A stretch of DNA of 64,000 bases from JAGQPD01 sp020426865 (GTDB lineage: Bacteria; Planctomycetota; Planctomycetia; Pirellulales; Pirellulaceae), in the NCBI GenBank assembly GCA_041399065.1, contig JAWKTN010000006.1:248001-312000 (forward strand), given 5' to 3'. The position numbers and the translations under genes were made by a program. The notes under the pieces are model-generated. The model was given only the letters and a program-made list of their open reading frames with translations. It had not been told where the DNA came from and searched no databases. This document shows positions 54,418-61,794 of this stretch, one piece after another (position 1 is the stretch's first letter; each line of letters opens with the position of its first letter).

Positions 54418-54747
54418 ATGAGTACCAGTTCACGTCGTGAAAAGATTGAGACGCTGCTAGCTGCGGAACCCCATGATGTGTTTCTGCGTTATAGCCTGGC
54501 AATGGAATTGGCCAAGGAATCGCAGCACGATCGAAGTCTCGAGCTGTTCAGGCAACTGTCGGAGGAATCTCCACCGTACGTGCCAGCGTTTTTTATGGCG
54601 GCACAACTCCTCGCACAATTGGGACGCATCAACGACGCGCGTACTGAATTGCGCAGCGGCATTGACGTGGCGCGGCAACAAGGCGATTCCCATGCCGCCG
54701 GCGAAATGAGTGAATTCCTTGCAAGCTTGGGCGAAGTGGGCGAGTAA
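54418..54747 (+). CDS. Small TPR-repeat protein
   Basis: A 109-residue cytosolic protein made almost entirely of tetratricopeptide-like helices: FLRYSLAMELAKESQHDRSL, FRQLSEESPPYVPAFFMAAQ and LLAQLGRINDARTELRSGID. AGGGGGA lies eight bases before the ATG. Similar short TPR proteins are common in planctomycetes, with unknown partners. It is divergent from the DUF11 protein and convergent with the PSP1-like gene. Confidence 0.82.
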   Translation: MSTSSRREKIETLLAAEPHDVFLRYSLAMELAKESQHDRSLELFRQLSEESPPYVPAFFMAAQLLAQLGRINDARTELRSGIDVARQQGDSHAAGEMSEFLASLGEVGE

Positions 54748-54807
54748 TGTCGGGCTTGCCGAGCCGCGAAGCGATTGACACTTGGATACGCTTAACATGT
54801 CGCGGAG

Positions 54808-55365
54808 TTAGGGGTGTTTGCAGGCATCGGCGATAGCACAGCTGGTACATCCCCCCGTGCTGCAGCCGGAGGCATCTTCGGTACCGCAATCGGGTCCGCA
54901 GCCGGCGATTGCGGCATCGGTAAAGCGTCGAAATTGAACCTTCGAATCGTAGGCAGCGGCCAATTCGGTTGTTAGGGCCTGCACGTCCTCAGTGACGTCG
55001 CCTAGGAAATAGAAGTAGATCGATTGACCGTCGAATAGCGTCTCAACGTCCAGGAGGATGGCCGAACAGCCACGTCGAGCCAACAATTCATTGCATGCTG
55101 CAAATGCTTCATGTCGGTTTTGGTCAAGTCGCAACAGCAGCAATTCATCTTCGGAGGTGACCGCGCGAAGCAGCGAGCCATCCAAATCGCCGCGACTTAG
55201 GTCATGAGGCCCCTGGAGGACCTCACCGACTTCGAGTCCACGTGGTGTACGACAGATGACACGAGCACCGCGCGCGAAGATACTCGCTTCGACGGCACCA
55301 AATCGACCGACGTGCCCCATGGCACCGACGCGCACCAAGTGTTGTGAACCAACGTACCCATTCAT
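54808..55365 (-). CDS. PSP1/RicT-like protein with cysteine-rich tail
   Basis: A 185-residue protein. The central part matches the PSP1 C-terminal domain of the YaaT/RicT type: LLLLRLDQNRHEAFAACNEL, AILLDVETLFDGQSIYFYFL, then GDVTEDVQALTTELAAAYDS and KVQFRRF. The usual family is longer (about 270 residues). The last 35 residues carry six cysteines spaced C-x3-C-x7-C-x4-C-x2-C-x5-C, within CGPDCGTEDASGC, STGGCTSC and DACKHP. In Bacillus, RicT is part of a complex carrying iron-sulfur clusters, so metal binding by this tail is plausible inference. It is divergent from bioB, itself an iron-sulfur enzyme. Confidence 0.78.
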   Translation of the reverse strand: MNGYVGSQHLVRVGAMGHVGRFGAVEASIFARGARVICRTPRGLEVGEVLQGPHDLSRGDLDGSLLRAVTSEDELLLLRLDQNRHEAFAACNELLARRGCSAILLDVETLFDGQSIYFYFLGDVTEDVQALTTELAAAYDSKVQFRRFTDAAIAGCGPDCGTEDASGCSTGGCTSCAIADACKHP

Positions 55366-55516
55366 ACGACCATTCTGCTCGATTTCCGCTGGTTTGCCAA
55401 GTCGTTTCCGCCTGCTTGCTCAAACTCCAGCGCGCTGGGATAATCTCTTGATCCGGCCCGTGGCCGCGGTATGACTGATGTTTTGGTTCGGACAAGCATA
55501 AACAAAGACGAGATAC

Positions 55517-56569
55517 ATGGCTAGTTTTCAAGCTTCTCTACCGGGTATCGACAGCGAATATTCCGCGGAATCCGCCGTGAGTTCCACGCGGCGATGGTCC
55601 GATCTGGCCGATCGGGTATTACGTGGACACGTGCTGATGCACGACGAGGGGCTTGAGATTCTGCAAAGCTTGGACGATGAACTGCTTGACGTGATGTCAG
55701 CCGCCTTTCAAGTTCGCCGACGATATTTCGGGAAGACGGTACAGTTGTACTATCTGATGAACGCAAAAAGCGGCCTCTGCCCGGAAGATTGCTCATACTG
55801 TTCCCAGTCGAAAGTGGCGGAAGCGGAAATCCCGCGATACAACATCCTCAGTCGCGACAAATTGTTGGAGGGGGCCAGGCTGGCATCTGAACGCCAGAGC
55901 AAGACCTACTGCATCGTCATCTCTGCGCGCGGTCCGAATGAACGCGAGATGGCGGCGGTCGAAGAGATCGTACCGGAGATCAAACAGCGATACGATTTGA
56001 AGATCTGTGCTTGTTTGGGATTACTCACGCCGGAACAGGCAGAACGGTTGAAGGCCTGTGGTGTTGATCGGGTCAACCACAACGTCAATACCAGCGAAGA
56101 GTTCTATGGTGAGGTCTGCACGACGCACACCTACGCGGATCGGGTCCAGACATTGGAAGCGGTACGCAACGCTGGCATTGAACTGTGTAGCGGCGGCATT
56201 GTTGGGATGGGCGAAAGTCGCAGCGATGTTGTGAATATGGCGCTGCAGTTGCGACAGTTGTCGGTCCAGTCCATCCCGGTCAATTTCCTCAACCCGATTG
56301 ACGGAACGCCGCTCGCTGGAGCCGACGATTTAAATCCGCGCTATTGCCTGAAGGTATTGGCAATGTTTCGTCTGGCGAATCCCGATTGTGAGTTGCGGAT
56401 CGCCGGTGGACGCGAGCTGCACTTAGGCAGCATGCAGTGTCTGGGACTCTACGCTGCGAATTCGATCTTTGTCGGCGACTATCTGACCACCAAAGGACAG
56501 CTGCCAGAAGCCGATTATCAGATGATTCGCGAAATGGGCTTCGAGATTACCGAAAGCAGCTGCGGCTAG
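55517..56569 (+). CDS. bioB: Biotin synthase
   Basis: Radical-SAM enzyme that inserts sulfur into dethiobiotin. The [4Fe-4S] cysteines are C88, C92 and C95 in GLCPEDCSYCSQS. Other family segments are YNILSRDKLLEGARLA, RVNHNVNTSEEFY, CSGGIVGMGESRSDVVNMA, IPVNFLNPIDGTPL and the Arg-containing RIAGGRE. The second-cluster cysteines lie in YCIVISARG (C) and KICACLGLL. It has a normal length of 350 residues. Other biotin genes are not nearby. Confidence 0.98.
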   Translation: MASFQASLPGIDSEYSAESAVSSTRRWSDLADRVLRGHVLMHDEGLEILQSLDDELLDVMSAAFQVRRRYFGKTVQLYYLMNAKSGLCPEDCSYCSQSKVAEAEIPRYNILSRDKLLEGARLASERQSKTYCIVISARGPNEREMAAVEEIVPEIKQRYDLKICACLGLLTPEQAERLKACGVDRVNHNVNTSEEFYGEVCTTHTYADRVQTLEAVRNAGIELCSGGIVGMGESRSDVVNMALQLRQLSVQSIPVNFLNPIDGTPLAGADDLNPRYCLKVLAMFRLANPDCELRIAGGRELHLGSMQCLGLYAANSIFVGDYLTTKGQLPEADYQMIREMGFEITESSCG

Positions 56570-56693
56570 GTGTCTATTGGCCCAGCCACTCGTCTCCCGA
56601 TTCCATCGCCTGATTACGAAGATGAGGTGTCGGGGGATGCGCGTTGGAGTGTGGTGCCAGATGTGTGGTGATACCTTGAAATCGCCTCGGCGG

Positions 56694-57296
56694 CTATTGG
56701 ATGGACGGCAGCGGATGCTGCGCCTCATAGGCCGCTATCTTATCGGCATGCTTCAGTGTCAGTCCAATGTCATCGAGTCCGTGAAGCATGTTGTGCCGCC
56801 GTGCTTCGTCCACGCCAAACGTGACCTGCAGTCCTTGCGAGTCGGTAATGCAGCAAGATTCTAAGTCGACAGTCAACTGATAACCCGTTTTCTGTCTTAT
56901 TCGAGACAACAGATCATTGACGACTGCATCGGAGACCTGGACGGGCAATAGGCCATTTTTGAAGCAGTTGTTGTAAAAAATGTCGGCGAAACTGGGGGCA
57001 ATTACCGCCCGGATTCCGTAATTTGATAACGCCCAAACAGCGTGTTCGCGACTGGAGCCCGATCCGAAATTCTGCTGCGCTACCAGAATGCTTGCTCCCG
57101 CGAATTCGGGCTTATTCAATTCGAAGTCCGGATTGGGATCGCCGTCGTCCAGGTATCGCCAATCAAAGAACAGGAACTCGCCAAAGCCGGTTCGTTCGAT
57201 TCGTTTAAGGAATTGTTTGGGAATAATTTGATCGGTGTCGACGTTCGCTCGGTCCAGTCCAACGACAATACCGGTGTGCTTCGTGAATGGTTCCAT
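56694..57296 (-). CDS. leuD: 3-isopropylmalate dehydratase small subunit
   Basis: The swivelling small subunit that with LeuC isomerises 2- and 3-isopropylmalate in leucine biosynthesis. Seen: HTGIVVGLDRANVDTDQIIP, KQFLKRIERTGFGEFLFFDW, the substrate loop NFGSGSSREHAVWAL and the later NNCFKNGLLP. Start chosen at ATG 57296 (MEPFTKHTG), giving 200 residues as in E. coli; the longer frame to 57350 adds an unlikely 18 residues. It follows leuC by 139 bases. Confidence 0.97.
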   Translation of the reverse strand: MEPFTKHTGIVVGLDRANVDTDQIIPKQFLKRIERTGFGEFLFFDWRYLDDGDPNPDFELNKPEFAGASILVAQQNFGSGSSREHAVWALSNYGIRAVIAPSFADIFYNNCFKNGLLPVQVSDAVVNDLLSRIRQKTGYQLTVDLESCCITDSQGLQVTFGVDEARRHNMLHGLDDIGLTLKHADKIAAYEAQHPLPSIQ

Positions 57297-57435
57297 GGTT
57301 TTTTTCTCTGACTTCGTGAGTGCTGGGTGCTGTTGAGTGGGAATGATCATCGATTGGCTGGTTGGGCCGGTTGGGAGTTGGCAAAGCGTCTACGGCCAAC
57401 CGGTCGGTCGCGGCCCCTCTCGACCTTTATTGCCG

Positions 57436-58854
57436 TTACTTGTATTGCCACTGGCGAATATCGACGAACCGTCCGGATACCGCGGCAGCGGCGGCCATGG
57501 CGGGTGATACCAGATGCGTTCGGCCCCCTTTTCCTTGTCTCCCTTCGAAATTGCGATTGCTGGTCGAAGCACAGCGTTGACCGGGAGAAAGTTGGTCGGG
57601 ATTCATTCCCAGGCACATACTGCAGCCTGCCTCGCGCCAGTCGAACCCAGCCGCTTGAAACACCTCGTGCAAGCCTTCCTGTTCGGCTTGATGCTTCACT
57701 TGGCCACTGCCAGGAACAACCATCGCGTTGACGCGTGATGCGACGTGATGCCCCTTGACCACCGCCGCCGCCGCCCTTAAATCTTCGATCCGGGCATTGG
57801 TGCAAGAGCCGATAAACACGCGGTCGATTTCCACCTCAGTTAGTGGAACGCCCGACGTAAGGCCCATGTACTCCAGCGATAGCGTTGCCGTCTTTCGTTC
57901 AACGTCGTCACGGTAAGTGCTTGGGTCCGGTACCGGTTCGGTGACGCTGATGACCTGGCCCGGATTCGTGCCCCAGGTAATTTGAGGCGCAATGTCGGCA
58001 CCTTGGAATACCTCGACGCGATCATATGTCGCGCCGGTGTCGCCCGCAAATCGCTCCCAATGTTGGATCGCCCTGTCGAATTCCTTACCTGCCGGTGCGA
58101 ACTCTCTCCCCCGGATGTAGTCAAAAGTCGTGGCATCCGGCGCGATCATGCCAGCACGCGCGCCCGCTTCGATCGACATATTGCAGACCGTCATTCGCTC
58201 TTCCATGCTCAAATTGCGAATGGCATCACCGGTGTATTCCAGGACATAGCCGGTACCACCGGAGGCGGAGATCTTGCCGATGAGATACAAGATCAAGTCC
58301 TTCGCCGTGACGCCCGGACCCAACTCCCCATCGACACGCAATTCAAATGTCTTCGGCGGAAACTGCAATAGCGTCTGCGTCGCTAAGACGTGTTCCACCT
58401 CACTGGTGCCAATGCCAAACGCCAACGCGCCAAAGGCGCCATGTGTGGCAGTGTGGCTGTCGCCGCAGACAATCGTCATGCCCGGCTGAGTCAGCCCCAG
58501 CTCCGGTCCGATGATGTGCACAATGCCTTGTTTGGAATCGTTCAAATCATACAGCCGAATCCCGAATTCTCGGCAATTCTCGCGAAGCTTGTCGACTTGC
58601 TGGCGGGAAATCGGGTCGGCAATTGGCAGCGACCGGTCGCTCGTCGGAATATTGTGGTCGGGGGTGGCGACCGTGCGGTCCGGTCGGCGCACCGTCCGCC
58701 CCGCCTGCCGCAACCCCTCAAATGCCTGCGGGCTGGTCACTTCATGTACCAGGTGCAAGTCGATATATAGTACCGTCGGCTGCCCCGGTTGGGCGTGGAC
58801 AATGTGATGATCCCAAATCTTCTGGAACGTCGTGCGAGCTGCTTGTTGCGTCAT
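57436..58854 (-). CDS. leuC: 3-isopropylmalate dehydratase large subunit
   Basis: Aconitase-family [4Fe-4S] subunit, 472 residues from ATG 58854. The frame continues upstream to 59121, but that part matches no family sequence. Seen: TLYIDLHLVHEVTSPQAFEG-like start (VLYIDLHLVHEVTSPQ), CGDSHTATHGAFGALAFGIG, GSCTNARIEDLRAAA with the first cluster Cys, and AGCSMCLGMNPD with the other two. The C-terminal TSNRNFEGRQGKGGRTHLVS is typical. Fully matching length and motifs indicate an active enzyme with the adjacent LeuD. Confidence 0.98.
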   Translation of the reverse strand: MTQQAARTTFQKIWDHHIVHAQPGQPTVLYIDLHLVHEVTSPQAFEGLRQAGRTVRRPDRTVATPDHNIPTSDRSLPIADPISRQQVDKLRENCREFGIRLYDLNDSKQGIVHIIGPELGLTQPGMTIVCGDSHTATHGAFGALAFGIGTSEVEHVLATQTLLQFPPKTFELRVDGELGPGVTAKDLILYLIGKISASGGTGYVLEYTGDAIRNLSMEERMTVCNMSIEAGARAGMIAPDATTFDYIRGREFAPAGKEFDRAIQHWERFAGDTGATYDRVEVFQGADIAPQITWGTNPGQVISVTEPVPDPSTYRDDVERKTATLSLEYMGLTSGVPLTEVEIDRVFIGSCTNARIEDLRAAAAVVKGHHVASRVNAMVVPGSGQVKHQAEQEGLHEVFQAAGFDWREAGCSMCLGMNPDQLSPGQRCASTSNRNFEGRQGKGGRTHLVSPAMAAAAAVSGRFVDIRQWQYK

Positions 58855-58976
58855 GGCGTCTTCTGTAAGGTTGCTGGGCGAAAGAATATTTTCCCATCTA
58901 TCATAGACGAATCGGCCGGTGCCCGCAGGGGCTGAGCGTTCAATCTTTTGGGCTGCTGGGCAATGCTCCTGGTCGG

Positions 58977-60641
58977 CTACGCGGCGGCGGGGTGCTTGGC
59001 CTTTTCCCACCATTGTGCCGCTCGCTGACGATTCCAGGCATGGGCGTCCTGGCAGCGATTCAGGGCCTCGATGACCTGACGGACGTTCGCAAACCGCTCG
59101 CTCGGCGACTTGGCCAAGCACCGGCCAATCACCTTGGACAAGTCCTCCGGCAGCGAGGCGTCGATTTCACGAATCGTGGGAGCCGTCTTGTGGATCACGT
59201 CCGCCAATACTTGCAGCGCGTGCTGCCCGGCAAACGGCGGCCGACCTGTTAGCAGAAAAAACGCCGTGGCCCCCAGAGAATAGATGTCTCCCCGGGCATC
59301 GGTCGCCTGGTCGTCAATCGCCGCCTCCGGCGCCATGTACAGCGGCGACCCTGTCACCGTGCCCAGCTGAGTGACCTCCGTATGGTTCTGATTGGTATCC
59401 GACAACAGCGGTCTGGCCAAGCCGAAATCGAGCAGCTTCGTCACGTCGTAAACGCCGCCACGCTGCGCGGCAAAAATGTTGGCCGGCTTGATGTCGCGAT
59501 GTATCAAGCCAGTGTCGTGTGCCTCTGCCAAGGCTTCACAAACGTCACGCAAAAAATAAATCGCTCGAGCCGGTGGCAGTGGCCCGTATTGATCAATCAG
59601 CTCCTGCAGGCTCAATCCTGGGAGGTATTCCATGACGTAGTAAAACGTTCCGTCGTCGGCGTGACCATAGTCATAGATCTCCACGGTGTGCCAATGAGAT
59701 AGTTTGGCCGTCGCCCGAACCTCGCGCTCGAACCGCGCCAACACACGCGGGTCGCCCGCCTTCTCCGGACGAATGATCTTGACCGCACACGGCCGCTTCA
59801 TCATCTCGTGCTCAGCCAAATACACTTCCCCCATTCCCCCACTGCCCAATTGGCGTCGCAGCGTATATTGACCCAACTGCCGCGCACGAAACGCTTCCGT
59901 ACGCAGGCTTCCAATCCGGTATAAGCCAACAATGCTCGTTGATGCTGCGACCGCCATGATCAGTGGCAATGTTCCCGGTACATTGCTGCCACTTGTCAAG
60001 ACTTCTCGACATGCCGCGTCCGTTCGTGTCTGTACGAACATCAGAATGACCGGAGCTATGGCGAAGACGACAATCACCAGTCCACCACGCGTAACCGTGT
60101 TGGGTATGAACATCGCATAGGTGAATATCAATAGCAACCAACCGGGTGCGGGATTGGCGATGTATCCGCGAGCTGCACACAGCGGCGTGTCATAATACTG
60201 GAGCATCAAGAATACGATCGCGGGTAGGCCGAAGACCAACGATTCGTGGACACGCAACCATACGGGGCTTACACGACAACGTGCACATAAGAGAAAACTT
60301 GACGCGGCCAGCATCAACGTCGTCAGGACGTGTGGACCAAACAGCTTCCGTAAGACAATGTGCTCCGATCCGGCATAAAAAATTGCGTTGCGAACCAGGA
60401 ACAGCACAAACGCTGATAGCAGCAACAACGCCGCAATTCGCAGACGGCTTTGTAGCAAGGTATGGAGCTCGCCCGTTATCTCCAGACCGCTCCCCTCCAC
60501 CAGACTGATGCGGCGATTCGTGGACGGGCTATCCCCCACGGAACTCGCCCCCACCGGGTTGCCCCTGGGTTCGAGCGGCGAGAATTCCGTCGTGATGTCC
60601 ACCGAACCGACCGAGGAGTCGGCACTCGACCGCGAAACCAT
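58977..60641 (-). CDS. Ser/Thr protein kinase with N-terminal multi-pass membrane domain
   Basis: A 554-residue kinase with the membrane part first: about six hydrophobic segments between residues 68 and 241, then a cytosolic Hanks-type kinase (258-535). Kinase motifs are complete: LGSGGMGEVYLAE, AVKII (K288), HRDIKPANIF (D383), LDFGLAR, GSPLYMAPE and GDIYSLGATAFFLLTGRPPF. No TPR, WD40 or other output domain is present. The N-terminal membrane domain is probably the sensor and matches no family I know. The order is the reverse of the kinase-TM-TPR protein in this window. Confidence 0.92.
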   Translation of the reverse strand: MVSRSSADSSVGSVDITTEFSPLEPRGNPVGASSVGDSPSTNRRISLVEGSGLEITGELHTLLQSRLRIAALLLLSAFVLFLVRNAIFYAGSEHIVLRKLFGPHVLTTLMLAASSFLLCARCRVSPVWLRVHESLVFGLPAIVFLMLQYYDTPLCAARGYIANPAPGWLLLIFTYAMFIPNTVTRGGLVIVVFAIAPVILMFVQTRTDAACREVLTSGSNVPGTLPLIMAVAASTSIVGLYRIGSLRTEAFRARQLGQYTLRRQLGSGGMGEVYLAEHEMMKRPCAVKIIRPEKAGDPRVLARFEREVRATAKLSHWHTVEIYDYGHADDGTFYYVMEYLPGLSLQELIDQYGPLPPARAIYFLRDVCEALAEAHDTGLIHRDIKPANIFAAQRGGVYDVTKLLDFGLARPLLSDTNQNHTEVTQLGTVTGSPLYMAPEAAIDDQATDARGDIYSLGATAFFLLTGRPPFAGQHALQVLADVIHKTAPTIREIDASLPEDLSKVIGRCLAKSPSERFANVRQVIEALNRCQDAHAWNRQRAAQWWEKAKHPAAA

Positions 60642-60780
60642 CGTATCACCCCATGCACTGTATGCCGTTCGGGCCAGCAGGGCGTGCTGACCAAACTCCC
60701 AGGTATTGTACCCGGTTGCGACGTATGGTGCGATCGGTTGTATCGGCCGGTCGGTCTATCAGGCGGAACCGATGGATCCG

Positions 60781-61344
60781 CTAGGCGGCACGTTTGCGAG
60801 ATGGTGTGGCTTGAGTTGCCAGCGTTTCCACCTCGGCTGCCGTCACGCGACGCCACGACGCGTGGCCATGGTCCCGCGGTGGCTGTTCCCATAACACGAT
60901 GGCACTGTCCGACAAAATCCGCGGAACGAAAAACCAGGCCAACTCCATCTGGGCCGCCGACTGTTCCTGAGAAATTAACAGCAAATCAGCCTTTCCCCAG
61001 GCGTTCGCTGTCCGCTGCAAGGCACTGTATGCATCGCCTGGTACCAATTGGATCTTCGCGCCGCTGGACGAAAGTCTCTGGTGCGTCTGCTTCAGTGTAA
61101 TCGCCGGACTCGATTGCGGACGAGCGTCAAAAAGATCGATGCCCGTGTATCGAATCGCCGGCGATGGTCCGGCAAAACGCTGTGCCAGCTGGATCAAGTC
61201 GACCGTCCTGTTGACGTCCACCAATCCCAATTCCACGATATTTTGTGGTTGGCAACGACGCATCAGCCGAAAAACCTGGCGAACATGGGCCGGTTTGCAG
61301 AAAAATGTGAGATACATCGTACGCAAAAATGAAGCGGCAGCCAC
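60781..61344 (-). CDS. Methyltransferase-like (Rossmann-fold) protein of unknown role
   Basis: A 187-residue protein from a GTG at 61344 with AAAGGA eight bases upstream; an ATG at 61317 or TTG at 61362 is possible. The pattern NIVELGLVDVNRTVDLIQLA, then IRYTGIDLFDARPQ (acidic residue after strand 2) and IQLVPGDAYSALQ, WGKADLLLIS resembles class I SAM-dependent methyltransferases, but the glycine-rich motif I is replaced by ELGLVDVN, so catalytic activity is uncertain. The C-terminus is short and basic. It lies 139 bases upstream of the kinase gene on the same strand. Confidence 0.72.
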   Translation of the reverse strand: MAAASFLRTMYLTFFCKPAHVRQVFRLMRRCQPQNIVELGLVDVNRTVDLIQLAQRFAGPSPAIRYTGIDLFDARPQSSPAITLKQTHQRLSSSGAKIQLVPGDAYSALQRTANAWGKADLLLISQEQSAAQMELAWFFVPRILSDSAIVLWEQPPRDHGHASWRRVTAAEVETLATQATPSRKRAA

Positions 61345-61794
61345 TCGAGCAATCCTTTGCAATTAGCGTGACATCTTCGACCAATCCCGTTACCTCTATC
61401 GTTCATCGGTAACCACCCCGATAACGTTTGGCCCACTTCGCCGCTAGCGTCAACATCGTCACAATCGGACTGGCCAACTCCACTTCCACCCTCCTCTCGG
61501 CGCGTCTTGTTGCGTTTTCGCCCCGGACGTACGTTGCCGCCGCGAAACATCGAGACCGTTATCGCGGATCTCGCCCCCGTCACTCAATAAAAAACGCCCG
61601 ACACTCCTGGCAACGCGTGCAAGCCGGCCCCCATAACCTATGCTTTTATGCCGCTTCGAAGGCACGAAGCGGGGCTGCTTCTCCTCAAAAAACATATCCC
61701 ATTCGGGAATACGACGTACCTCCCTCGTCGGTCGACACCGTTCGGCCGTGGGCGTCTGAGCTTTTGCAGAGTCAAGACAGACACGAGGTAACCC
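61345..61794. other. Divergent intergenic region, no gene seen
   Basis: About 450 bases between the leftward methyltransferase-like gene and the rightward protease gene. I see no convincing coding frame, RNA gene or long repeat; frames present here also run antisense through the protease gene and are not credible. The protease ribosome binding site (GAGG) lies at the right edge. A TAAAAAA tract near 61591 is the only notable composition feature. Confidence 0.5.

Noticed and set aside
59000..59121. Extended N-terminus of leuC reaching 59121
   Set aside because: The extra 89 residues match no LeuC sequence, overlap the end of the kinase gene, and the ATG at 58854 gives the exact family length.
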